A stretch of DNA of 64,000 bases from Isoetes taiwanensis (lineage: Eukaryota; Streptophyta; Lycopodiopsida; Isoetales; Isoetaceae): positions 372,001-436,000 of the forward strand of contig JAJEKV010000165.1 in the NCBI GenBank assembly GCA_021234155.1, given 5' to 3'. This document shows positions 1 through 11,183 of this stretch, piece after piece (the stretch's first letter is position 1; each line of letters opens with the position of its first letter). Position numbers and translations under genes: made by a program. Below the pieces are notes generated by a model. It was not told the DNA's origin and made no database searches. It was given only the letters and a program-made list of their open reading frames with translations.

Positions 1-1541
1 TAGTGATTCGCATTACACGATTTGGATGAAGGCATGACATTGCATCAGTTCATGAATAGATCTTGATTGAAGCAGATGTTGGATGCTTCACAATTTTGGA
101 ATGTGAATTTTGTAAAGTATGTTTTATATTGTGAAGTCTCGAAGCCTATGTGCATTATACTCTCAACCAATCTGAACAAGTTATAAGTTTTATCAACTAG
201 TGATACATCGAAAAATATCTAAAGGCACACACTTCTGAATTTAGCAATCTGCAACTTTACTAATAAGGGGTCCCTTTTGGCATACCTTTTCCCTCGCCAT
301 ACTCAACTTATACAGCATTTATTTTGAGTTAACTTTGAATAACAATCATCATTTACGTTAATCAATTAACATGGTGACAAATCTAACAGTTGAATAGAAC
401 CAGTTACATGTCAAAACTAGCTAGATACAGGTATCTCTTTCAAAATTAACAGCATTCTTTTGAAACACAATTACATTACATAGTTAGATTCTATCATTGC
501 AAATTATCTTTGCCGTTTCAGTCTCACAAAGCACAAATCTACTAAAATGTTTTACGTATGCTTACCCCCAATGAAGTTTCTGCCGCTTTTTACAAATTCT
601 AGAAGACGCATCCTGCATAAGAAGACCACTTAACATTTTATATCAACTCCTGGCTTCTCAGACGGCACTGTTACAACTTGAAAAGAGCAACTATAACAAG
701 CTAAGACATAAAATATTCACACATGCCATAGCTAACAATAACAATAGAAATAAATATAAAAATCATTTACCTTGTAAGGCACATAGTTCCCATGCCATGC
801 AACTACATTGACGGGAGAAATTTCTTGCTTTGCTTCAAAGAGTAAACCGCTGCAATGGCCTTATCTAACTTAGTAAACCTTAGCAATGGCCTTGACTAAC
901 TTTCAATATAAATTATCTAAGCTTAAGTCCGCTGCTTAATGAACAAGCACCAGCAGATTAAACAAAATAAAATAACTAATATACCATCCATATCAGACCT
1001 GGACCCTAAACCAGAACCTATGCACAAGCACCAGCAGTCTACTAAGCACTACTGGAATACCAAATGTACATTAAAAAGGGCATATGTATCACAGCCTATT
1101 ATGCACATGCATAGTTATTTACACCAAACGACCCAAGAAGCACACTGTAAAAAGAGCAAAGCCAAAAAGGAACCCATGTAAACCTGCATTAACATGACCT
1201 GACCAGACTGAAACCATCAAACCGACCCTAACCTAAGCTAACAGATCCTCCAGGACACAAAGATATGTAACCTTATAAAGAACCTTCATCTGTTACTGCC
1301 AGCCTATCTGTGAAACCATAATCATACTTACGAGACATATCAGAGCTTAGGGAATAGAACTTATTGTACTGCACCAGTCTTTAAGGATGCTGCTTTCTAC
1401 CTCTAATAACAGAACCAAGAAAACCATGAAAAATTTCAGAAAGAGATTGAGTTCAATTATTAACCTCTTCTTGGAGATGCAAGGTTATGCTCCAAAACTG
1501 TTGTTATGTTTCGCAAGATGGCAAAACCAGCAAATACACCA
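1..1541. other. AT-rich non-coding stretch
   Basis: No reading frame here has recognisable domains or coding-like composition, and no repeat structure was seen. It lies downstream of the 3' end of the minus-strand transposase-like gene and may include its 3' UTR. Confidence 0.5.
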
Positions 1542-4500
1542 CTACCTTTTCTTCCTGGCTACCTTAACATTCTTCCTGGCCACTACTTTCTTCCTAGCCA
1601 CTATCTTTTTCCTAGCTACTACCTTCTTCCTCACAGCACTGAGGATGTCCTTTTTCTTTTGTAGGTCTTTCTTGCTTGATTTCGACTTACCAATGGCCAA
1701 TGTTTCAGAATCTGGTGGTGGTAAGCAATCAATTATGTGTTCATGCACCTCCAATGGCAAGTCATATACATTGCCCTCACCTGCAACTGGAAGGAGCTCT
1801 ACTTTTGCACAAATTACGAGATGTGAATAACAATTTACATCAGGCATATGCTTAGCAGCTCGTATTTTCCATCTCCAATGGATTTGTAGTACTTGCCTGT
1901 AAGTATGACCTCTTGCCTGCTGAACTTAGAGCCCCATTCATCCCTAAATGCATTTTCAACCACATGCCTAGGCTTCGTGCACTTCACAATCCAGAATTCG
2001 ACATTCTCTTCATTGCCAGCCTCAACATTTATGACAAAGTTGTCGCCTACTTCTACAATTTCTGCCTTCCATTGATTGTCTCCCTCGTATTGCACATGAG
2101 TGATAGGTGTATGCTTTTGCATGATCTCGGGCTTCAACTCAGAGTATGTGTAGCATCCCAACCTCCTTACATTCTTACACCTATTCCATAAACCTTTCCA
2201 ACAGCTATCACAAAAGCAAGACAAGGACTTATGTGCTACCATGGTAGGTCTGTTTTCACAGATAGGCCTAATAGTATGGATCTTCTTGGTTCCCTTCAAG
2301 GTATCACAATCATACCTAAACTTCCTGCACACTTCACCTACTCTTATCAGCCAAAATACCCTGCGCACATGAATATACAAGTAAGCAAATGATGTAACCT
2401 GGTAGACTAGTGCGTATTGAGGTACAAATGTTACCTAATGATATTGTTCTCCTTTGTGCCTCTCTTGACTGTGAAATACCAAGTCAAGAAATTAACGGCG
2501 TCTTCTGCATTCCGTAGAGGTGTGCTCGCCCTCTTAAGCATCTCGCTGGTGAGTATTCTCTTTACGACAGCCCCTGCACCATCATGTTCCCCTTTTCCAT
2601 GGGAAGAAGCAAAGAAATTCCATGCAATCTGGATTCCATTGGTCTGATAGAACCTTCCTAGATAGTAAAAAGCCCTAGATGACTTGAACTGGGCAGCACA
2701 CCCGTCAGACCAAAACACATGGTTTGTGAATTTTATACCTTTATTTCTCAAATAATCGTGGTGTCTTTGGAGGCAATGCTGCACAAATGAAGTATCATGC
2801 TCTCGATCATCGGACATATAAAAATGAGTCTCTTTCACCAACTTGCATCCACCTACTTCAAGATTGGGACATTCACCATCATTAGCATGCCTGTAGGTGA
2901 TATGCACAAGGATCGAACATTGATCATTCCTCCAATGTAATGTTTGAATTTCCTGCTGAATCTTGAAAGTATAATTTTCAGCAAAATCAATGACAGATAT
3001 GACAGTGTTGGATGGGAAAGTTTGCAAACACTCTTTAAACTGATTTGCTTGCCATCTTGCAGTGTAGTTATGAGGAATGAATTGTTTGACCACTGCATCA
3101 GCATGTTCCATAAATTCATGCAAGGACGTGCTCTTATACACCAACTTCATTACATCCTTCGTGTTGACAATGGGTTTACCCCCTTTACCAACATCCTTCA
3201 CATAAGTTTCTTTCACCTGTACAATGATATAAAATTTCAGAAATGTAAATTTCAGAAATGCAAGACACAAATTCAATCTATACCTTTTCAAAATTCTTCC
3301 AGTCAATCTTCATTGTTTTGCGCTTTTCTTTCGGACATTTCAAGAATGACTTGAGGCCACAATCATTACATTCCATTTTCAAACACTTAGACTTATACCA
3401 ATCTGCTGTGTCATTCTTTGGACATACCATAACTCTCCACATATCACTCACACTATTGAAAGTGTGAGTGTATGCTTCACATCTTGGGCCTGCACCACAA
3501 ATAACACACTTACAAGTACATTTTCCACCATGAATGCTAAGATCTCGTCTCATCTTGTTCAATGCCTGCCTCACGAACTCCATTCTCATGTGATAGATGC
3601 AGCAACACGTCTCTCTATCCTTGAGTCTTCTAACAAATTTAGGCTTCAAGGTTTCAAACAACCTCAAACCTATCTTCATGTCCGGATATACACGTTTGAA
3701 TCTTTTATAAAACATTACCTGTGTTTTAAAAAGCAATCCATGATGAATGAAAGCCAAATTTCATAACAAATAAAGCATCAAGTACCTGTGATTCTTCCAA
3801 GAAGTGAATTGCATGCAAGTTATAAGGCTTTGATACTTTCTGCCCATTCAAATGTCTCCTTAATTTGATGACTTGCCTTTTATTAGGAGACACACGGGTT
3901 TCCGAGATCCAAAAGTTATATACCTTTTCTGGTCTTCATCTGAGAGCCTATCTGATCTAGACTTCTTATTGAACATGGACCGTGGTCCTCCAATCTCAGC
4001 CAATCTCCTCTTGTCCACAGCAGCACATACAACCCTTCTTTTCAAGTTTAGAACCCTTGCAACAGCAGCACGATTGCTACATTCAGTGACCGCCATCATC
4101 AAGGTGGAGGACCTTGCTTGATTGATATCCTGAGTCCTGCAACGTTTCTTGACAGCAAGAGTCTCCTTCACATTGTTAACAACATGCTTGTACACATTTA
4201 ATTCTTTATTTTCTATGATACCATACTCGTGAAGTCGCTCACGCTCTTGCAAAAACCTCTTTTCTATCCTCAAAATTCAAATTAAGGCATACCTTATTGG
4301 TGAAATCCACAATTTGCTCGGCCAATTTTTGTTTCTGCCTGGTGGTGAGTTTTTCTTTGCCCTTATTGGATTTGAGGACAAATTTCTCTTGCTCTCTCTT
4401 TCTCTTCCTTTGTAATCTCCTTCTAGCTGCTAGAATTCTTCTACATGCAGTATTTGGGGATGCACAATTGCACACCTTCTTGCAATCATCAGAGCATGTG

Positions 4501-4610
4501 ATAGAAGGTTCAGGAACTAAATAAACTGGAGATGAAGGTACCAAATTTGCAGTTTCACAATTTGCAGGATCCACAATTTCATGAGCATCCAGTGGATTTG
4601 AAACCTCATG
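1542..4610 (-). pseudogene. Uncharacterised DDE/RNase H-like (transposase-like) gene, five exons, two frameshifts
   Basis: Exons on the minus strand: 4610-~4280 (after a GTGCAG acceptor), ~4273-3924 (donor GTATAT), 3718-3284, 3216-2435 and 2360-1542. The junctions 3284/3216 and 2435/2360 are GT-AG and phase-compatible, which supports a once-expressed gene. Two joins need frame changes not explained by introns, near 4280 and near 1850. Order of features: a Cys-rich segment, a basic coiled-coil-like region (RRRLQRKRKREQEK), a Cys-rich block (CKCVICGAGPRC, then CNDCGLK), then a core with VIDFAENY, SDDREHD, SDGCAAQFK and SHGKGEHDGAG. The acidic residues in these motifs could be a metal-binding triad. 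The C-terminal part has a second Cys cluster (CFCDSCW) and a lysine/arginine repeat tail. The core resembles a family of uncharacterised eukaryotic proteins I associate with DNA transposons; that is recollection, not a search result. No terminal inverted repeats were found around it. Confidence 0.55.
1548..1640 (-). repeat. Short tandem repeat coding a VARKK-type basic tail
   Basis: The 3' end of the last exon has about four tandem copies of a roughly 21-24-bp unit, read on the plus strand as TTCTTCCTGGCCACTAC variants. They translate as repeated VARKK(I/V) blocks and give the protein a strongly basic C-terminus, plausibly for DNA binding or nuclear localisation. Confidence 0.6.
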
Positions 4611-5199
4611 CTGCACAGCAAAGTTTGGGAGGAATTCATCCGATCAATACCAAGAGCAAAGCGTGACAGAAGGTCTTCTCGTTCCCGGCCATCAAACCGG
4701 CCGCAAATTCAGCAATATTTTTTCAACCAAATCCATTGAATTGCATCGAAATTGTTTTTGTAAGCCAACTATTCTCCATCTAATTTTCAAAATTTTCTTG
4801 GAGCTGCTTCAGCCCGCCAAATTGGAGCGGGAGAATCAGCCCCTACAGCCGGATCGCTGACATGGCCAACGAATTTCCCAATTCGGATGGGAGAGCCAAA
4901 CCTTTCGCGGGTTCTTCGCCGTTCTTCAACCCTTCACAAATTCTTCGACCCTTCAAAAAACAAAAAAGGGCCATCACCTAAAGCACCCCCTAAGCACCCA
5001 CTGTCGCTGACATAAAAAATGACCCCCACCTTTATGCTTTTACCCTTAAATAGCAATAGATTTTTAAAGGAATCTATTGTTAAAAGTAGTCAAAGACTTC
5101 TTGTATTAGAGGTATCTAAACACAAACACCATAACCTTTGTACTTCAAGAATGTATAAACCCTTCGCATTACAAAGTATAATGTCATTTATTAGCATCT

Positions 5200-5529
5200 T
5201 CACGGACATTTCCCCTTCCTTATCGGAAGCAGCCATCTCAAGGAACTCAGATTCGATTCAATGCCTTCATCCTCTCTCAATCTCTCACAATATCCTAGGA
5301 GGCCAGAGTTACCATCACCACAAAATCGGACTAAACTTGAAACGTCCTGAAATGACGGTTTTTTGCCACTCAACGGATCCAATGGATATAAACTGCCATC
5401 CGCCCAAATGTCGACACTTTTTGAGCCTGCAAGACACAACACGTCGAGGTCTAAGTTCTTATTTTTAGACCTCCTTTTTGCGATTGAAGACTGGAGCATA
5501 TTCGTGAGTCGGGTTGGATCCTTATCCAC
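5200..5529 (-). CDS. Probable N-terminal exon with an 'IWA-G-YP-PL-GK' module
   Basis: About 110 codons are open on the minus strand. The central 50 residues hold a conserved pattern (DIWADG, YPLDPLSGKKP, GLLGYCE) that matches, at roughly half identity by eye, residues 38-86 of the 826-codon transposase-like protein at 29.8-32.3 kb. The frame has no clear ATG at its 5' edge, and the match ends just after GLLGYCE. The segment lies about 600 bp upstream of the spliced gene at 1542-4610, on the same strand, and that gene begins at a splice acceptor. It is therefore best read as that gene's upstream coding exon, though an independent fragment is possible. Function of the module is unknown. Confidence 0.5.
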   Translation of the reverse strand: MDKDPTRLTNMLQSSIAKRRSKNKNLDLDVLCLAGSKSVDIWADGSLYPLDPLSGKKPSFQDVSSLVRFCGDGNSGLLGYCERLREDEGIESNLSSLRWLLPIRKGKCP

Positions 5530-6328
5530 ACATCATTTGGAGCTTCCATATCATGTGGATCGCGCGACGGCGTGAAAAATGAAGGTGTACAATTTGTATG
5601 CCCCAAAGACAATTCGCCAGATGAGCCGAACGTCCGTATTAACCTCGTTTTGAAATTTGCAACGTGCATATGGAAATCGAAAAGTCCATTCTCCTACAAT
5701 CCATGCTTTTATACATTAAACAAATTCAAATTTCAATTATAGGGGCGGAAGCCCGTATTGGGATGAAGTAAAGATCCCTTAATCTTTGCCGGGTTCACAT
5801 GGACGAACCGCGGGCGTCGGCTTAAAACCCGCTGAACTTGGGCTGAGGCAAAAATTCAGCCCCATTTTGGAAAATCAGCCCTTGCAAGATCCAACTTGGC
5901 GTGAGCCGATGCAAATAATTTTTTTTAATCGGCCGACTCGCCGAACTCAAATGAGGGCCTAAACTTCTCCACATGAACCACCCATAAGGCGCAGCCGCAG
6001 CGCATCGAAATGAAAGTCTGATACAAAGCTTCAACCTACACATTCAAATTTTGAAATGTGGAAGGCGGGAAGCTTGTATGGCCATGGCCTCTAAATGAAA
6101 ATAGCGCAAGAATCGGTGACACGCACGCTTGGTATCTGACAAACCAAGAGACACCGTCATGAGTTGCCGCTATGCTATAATGCAAGTGCCTTTTTAGAAG
6201 CGCCACATGTTGCATCAACCTGTCTGACAACCAACAGAATTAAATACATATGGCGCCATGAATGCGCAATCCCCCTTATTCCGGGAGAATATTCCAAGTA
6301 AATCTGTAATCAGTGATGACTTTATCAT
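5530..6328. other. Non-coding stretch upstream of the minus-strand gene
   Basis: Nothing recognisable was seen. It is the likely 5' flank or promoter side of the minus-strand gene, but I could not define a convincing TATA box or start. Confidence 0.4.
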
Positions 6329-6336
6329 CCTCTAGC

Positions 6337-6552
6337 CAGGGTTCGAAATTAGAATTTGCCCTAACCATTAAAAATGCCTGCTTATATTTAAGGCTGCCGG
6401 AAATACATGAAATTATAGTGTACTTTCCCGGAAATCCTTAGAAACTTCTCCAAAAATAGCCTGAAAAAACACCGGGAATATTTGTTGGCTATCGGATTTT
6501 TTTTGGAATGGCCGGATTTTTAAGGGTCGAACCCCCCCAATTTCGAACCCTG
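6337..6552. mobile_element. hAT-type MITE, 216 bp
   Basis: Both ends are the same 14-bp terminal inverted repeat, CAGGGTTCGAAATT. It is flanked by a perfect 8-bp direct repeat, CCTCTAGC, at 6329-6336 and 6553-6560. An 8-bp target duplication with a CAGGG-type terminus is diagnostic of the hAT superfamily. The interior is AT-rich with no reading frame, so it is a non-autonomous miniature element. The intact duplication suggests a fairly recent insertion. Confidence 0.9.
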
Positions 6553-6560
6553 CCTCTAGC

Positions 6561-7618
6561 TGCTTCTAAACTATAGAAATGGTGGCGATTGTTTCCTATT
6601 TTTCCAACATTTTTATAGAAATAAATTTAGTAGAATTGGATGTTTTGCCATAAAATTGAGGTTTTTACTATAAAATGTCCATTAATTTGGCGAATTTACT
6701 ATAATTGGGATGTAATATTATCAAATTTTAGCGATTTTATGAAGTTCTTTAGCATACGCATCCTAGTAAACCATCGAATCCAGATTTTAAAAAATGGTAA
6801 AATATAGCAACTTTACGAAGTTTCACACCTTAAAGTCATCACTGTCTGTAATGATGAGATTTTGGTATCCTAGGTGGCATGGGAAAAAAGGAGCGGAAAT
6901 ATGATGTGGAATGGCTGATAGGAGGCCATTTTGAGACCCCAAATCCGCCCTAATGGTTACTAGGTAGCATAGGATTTGAAACTTATACCAATCCCATGGA
7001 TAGGACCGTGATGAGTTACTCCAAGCAACCTATTCATTCAATCTTCAACTGCGAACGCTGGATAGCATTTGGTTATGGCACCCCAGCATGTTTCCCATAT
7101 GCCTTTCATAGGACCTAGTAGTTCCCCGCAAATACAACTGTCTCAACATGTATTGGTGGGATACTAACATGCTGGCTCTATGCCCCAAAGACAACAACAT
7201 GTTCAGACCAAATATGACCGCTAGTTTTTGGTATACATATGACTTCGCAAGAAAAAAATTGAGAAGTTGAGGTGGCGAAGCAAATGCAGGCTAAATTAGC
7301 TCTATAACATCATCATCATGAACGTGCATTAGACCACCAGCCTTTTGGTGCACAACAAAAACCTCCAATACTGCCCTTTGATTCACATATCTGAGGGGCT
7401 TGGAATGGGTTGTCAGCCTTCTCCCATGGCACATCTACATTTGAAGTCACAAGGAGAAGAAAGTTCTGTGGGGGTTAAAGTTCTCGGCCAGTTTGAGAGC
7501 ATAATGTCACAGGTAGTCTCATTTTTCTTTTATCTACTTGATTGAAATATAAGATTTTATCTAACTGTCTTTCTTTAAACCATTTTAGTTTGTGGTTGGA
7601 GCAAGATTATGCATAAAC
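6561..7618. other. AT-rich non-coding stretch
   Basis: No gene, RNA or clear repeat was seen between the two miniature transposons. Confidence 0.4.
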
Positions 7619-8279
7619 TACTACTAGAGAATCAGTTGTTTACGACGTCAGTTTGCGCCATATATTAAACATCCACGTTGCAAAAATCGCGTACGTTCCC
7701 ATGATGTCGCACAAAATTTAAACGACGTCACAGATAGAACATGCCATGTCGCAATTGGAACGTCTAGTTAGACGTCGCAATGGTGTCCTATGTAGCACAA
7801 TGTGCCACGTTGCACGAGCAGCATGTCACGTCGCAAATAGGACGTCATTGCGATGTGAGATGTCGCAACTGCAATGTGTCATTACGACTTAAGGAATAAA
7901 TAGAGAATAAATATTATCATTGTTATGTTGGTAAGGCCATAGGTTTGTTAGCAAGAGGTTAGGGATTCGAGTCGCAGAAAAATATTTTGGGCGCACATAT
8001 GATGTACCTTTTTTACAACGTCAATGACGTTGCCATCATGCTGCATGTGAAACGTGTTTACAACGTGAAAATGACATATCATGTACGCTTTTACAACGTC
8101 AATTATGTTTTTATAACGTCGCATATGCGACGCGATATCGCGCTGCGACGAATCCACGGCAACGTCGTTTGCGACATGCGGGAAACGTTCTTAGGGCATG
8201 TGCATGCGACGTCCGATGTCACTGATATGTTGCTAGGACGTCGCTATTGACGCCGCAAATTGTCCATTCTGTAGTAGTG
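7619..8279. mobile_element. CACTA (En/Spm)-type non-autonomous element, about 660 bp
   Basis: The right end, read inward on the minus strand, starts CACTACTACAGAATGG. The left end reads TACTACTAGAGAATCA, the same terminus with its first base altered. Both subterminal regions are crowded with copies of TGCGACGTC/GACGTCGCA-type motifs in both orientations, the usual subterminal repeat arrangement of CACTA elements. No transposase frame is present. A 3-bp target duplication is not exact (AAC versus AAA). Confidence 0.7.
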
Positions 8280-9198
8280 AAAGATTCCCTGTATATTTCA
8301 ATAATGCAGTGTTCTTCTGATATTAATGCAAATGTCCAAGGATACGATCACTCTCTTGCAAGAGCTGAGAATGATGCAAACAGGTTATAATCTCTTTTCA
8401 CGTATTTTACTCGAGATATCATTGCTAATGATTATCATTGTTACATTCAAGTTATGGTATTTGAAACTGACACCAATCCCATTGATAGGACCGTGATGAG
8501 TTTACTCTACTCCAACCTATCTAATCTCCAACTGCAAACGTTGGACATCATTTGGTTATGGCACCCTAGACAATTCTATCTTCTGAATCTCAAACTTCTT
8601 GGACATGGCAACAAACAACATCAACTTGGATAGATCCATCTTCAGCTGAACCAGAAGCAATCTCATCTCAGATTTATCAGACTTTATACGAGAAGAACCC
8701 GTGTTTATGATGGCAGACATTTCTCCAACTGCCATGGAAGCATCCGTCGATAACGTTTCTAGATCAAGAAAAATGCCAGAGTCCAACCTGTTAACTCACC
8801 AGGACAAATGATGGCAGGTTAAATGCGATATTTTTTTCATCAGAGTGCAGATGGAGATGTGCTCCCAAACAGAGTCAGACTGCAGGGGCAAAATCTAGGC
8901 GACTGTATATATTTTTATCACAACTGTCAGTTCTAGCAGATGGGAGAGGAGTTCAATCTCTTAAATCAGGTTCCATATCCTTTTCATTACCCTGGCTTGG
9001 TGCAAACTCTACCAACAAATCAGCGGGCATGAAGCTTTGCAATTTGAGGTATGGTGAGGTTTTAACCCATTTTACATTCCCTTTTGGTTCTCATATCCTT
9101 GCGCAATTTTTAATTTCGTTCATTGATCATCCCTGAAGATTTAAAGCAGTTTGTTGATTCTGGAGTTCAATAGGCAGAGTATTCATTTCATTACGTTG
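8280..9198. other. Non-coding stretch
   Basis: No coding or repeat structure recognised. Confidence 0.4.
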
Positions 9199-9200
9199 AA

Positions 9201-9304
9201 GACCTTATATATGGCATTATATGTTTAGATGAAATGTTCATTTTTGCAATAAAGACCTTATATATGGCATTATATGTTTAGATGAAATGTTCTTTTTTGC
9301 AATA
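9201..9304. repeat. Tandem duplication, 2 x 53 bp
   Basis: A unit starting GACCTTATATATGGC is repeated once in direct tandem at 9254, with one visible mismatch. Confidence 0.85.
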
Positions 9305-9434
9305 TGATATTGCGGATTAGGTCATGGGCAATGTATTTTTCATTATATTGGCATTGCCCATTTTTTATTGAACATTGTATCTTTCTTCCAACAAGTTCAA
9401 GCTCTCTCTTTCACTCTGACTGACTTAGGCAAAA

Positions 9435-9760
9435 TAAGTATTCCGCCATGAATCTCCATCCCAACAAACTTTATGGCACATTTGTTTTTCTTGGTACTTT
9501 TCCAATACAGGTTGGTAACAGTAAGTATTCTGCCATGAATCTCCATCCCAACAACCTTTATGGCACATTTGTTTTTCTTGGTACTTTCCCAATACCCAAT
9601 ACAGGTTGGTAACAGTGGCTCGGGTGTTCCAGCATTACATCCTCTCTAAATTTGTCCAACACTGCTCTCTCTTCCACTCTTCTTGATTTTGGCAAAATAG
9701 GCATTTTACCATGACAATTTTTATGGCACCATTTTTTTTCTTGGTACTTTGCCATTTAGT
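9435..9760. repeat. Tandem duplication with 87-bp period plus a diverged third copy
   Basis: TAAGTATTC(C/T)GCCATGAATC-type units begin at 9435 and 9522. The second carries a small internal duplication of CCAATAC. A diverged third copy around 9690-9757 keeps the CCATGA...TTTATGGCAC...CTTGGTACTTT skeleton. Confidence 0.75.
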
Positions 9761-9898
9761 GGATCAAGTACAAGGCTTCAAATGCTTATTCTTTCTCATA
9801 ATTTTAGACCTAGACAAGGATTAAGGCAAGGAGTTTGAGCTAAAAAGGTTTTGCATTCACACATGTTGTTCACACATGTTCTCATTGTTCACACATGT

Positions 9899-9927
9899 TC
9901 TCAACTTATGTTGGGCATTGTTACTAG
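9899..9927 (+). mobile_element. Helitron-like 3' terminus (degenerate)
   Basis: An imperfect stem (CTCAAC, loop TTAT, GTTGGG) is followed by CATTGTTA and CTAG, then T. This is the arrangement of a Helitron 3' end: a hairpin close to a terminal CTRR inserted before T. It resembles the clearer end at 14402-14429. The 5' end was not found. Confidence 0.35.
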
Positions 9928-9935
9928 TAATGTAT

Positions 9936-11183
9936 AAAGTAAATGGGGATTAAAGTTTTAAGTTTTACTTTTTTTTGTTAATGGAAAATGTACAGCACTC
10001 ATCAACAAGTCTAGCATAATAATCAGGATTACTAGATTAGTAGAGAATTATGTACTGTAAGGGGGAAAGAAGTATAAGTTGTACAATGAGATGATCATAA
10101 ATGTACCCTTCGAGGGGCATTGCTGTTAAGGAAATACGAACTCCTGATGGAGTATTTTAAATCATACAGAGTGCAGCGTTATATAACATGATTTATACAT
10201 GCTAGAACAAAAACCTTTGACAAAAACTTCACAAATTTACAATCAAGCATCAATCCCAGTATCAACATTACATCCTCTTCCTCCTCTTTTCCCAGAGTTG
10301 CATTCTTCTTTGTGACATTCCAGTGGTTGTTGAGAAAAAAGCAGGCCATTACACAAGGTAAAGGCTAGGCCTGTTTGATGCAGAGAGCAGGCTAGGCCTG
10401 TTTGATCCAGAGAGCAGGCAGAATGGCATGCTCAAAGGCTCTTCATCAACATAGCAGGCATTGAGGTGGAGATGCCATTATGAAGAGGCACTGAGATGTT
10501 GCAAATGCAAAGGAAGAGAAATCATGCACAGGCATTGAAAGGATGCCTGTAAAAATTGAATGGACCCTCTGCAGAATTGAATCCCTGTGCCTGTTAAATG
10601 TGGTTGTAAGGGAAAGGGTGTTTGGAAGGGAAAGATTTGGCATCAATGGAGGGGGTAAAAGCAAGCGAAAAGAGAGGGAAGAGCATGAGGAGAGGGAGAA
10701 ACATGAGGAAAGAAGGGGGAGGAGGGGGGCGAGCAGGGATCACACCTGGAACATCAGGGCCATCAGGGCCATCAGGGCCGGAGATGCGCCTCCTTCGGCC
10801 GCTCCCATGTCTCTGTCTGCCTTGCTCCTGTATTGCTTTGCGCCTTTCTATCCCAAATAACCCTCTCTCCAGTTGCCACGTCTGTTTGCTCGGATCTTGT
10901 CTTGAGGCTCATATTCGCAACACTTGTTACTTGTAATTTCAGAACCTTCTTTCGCTTTTTGTCCCTTCGAACCCTCAACCGTCGTTATTGGCCCTTCGTT
11001 ATTTCGTCGAGCCCCCTCCCAAAGCCTGCCATTTTCTAGAAATTGCACGCTACATCAAGAAGGATTTGGACCTTTCGCCTAGGGTATCTTCCATGGCATA
11101 TTCTATATCCAACAAATCTTATATTATAATGTTATTGGGTAAGTGTTGGACCCAGCCCTAAATCCAAAGGCTGAGATTTAGGG
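9936..11183. other. Mostly non-coding; GA-rich block and 9-bp repeats
   Basis: A purine-rich tract lies at 10665-10730, followed by three tandem ATCAGGGCC units around 10755-10781. Short open frames cross it in several phases, but their composition is low-complexity and none is convincing as a protein. Confidence 0.4.

Noticed and set aside
10543-10936. Overlapping open frames across the GA-rich block
   Set aside because: Composition is driven by purine-rich low complexity and short ATCAGGGCC repeats; no frame stands out and no motif is visible.
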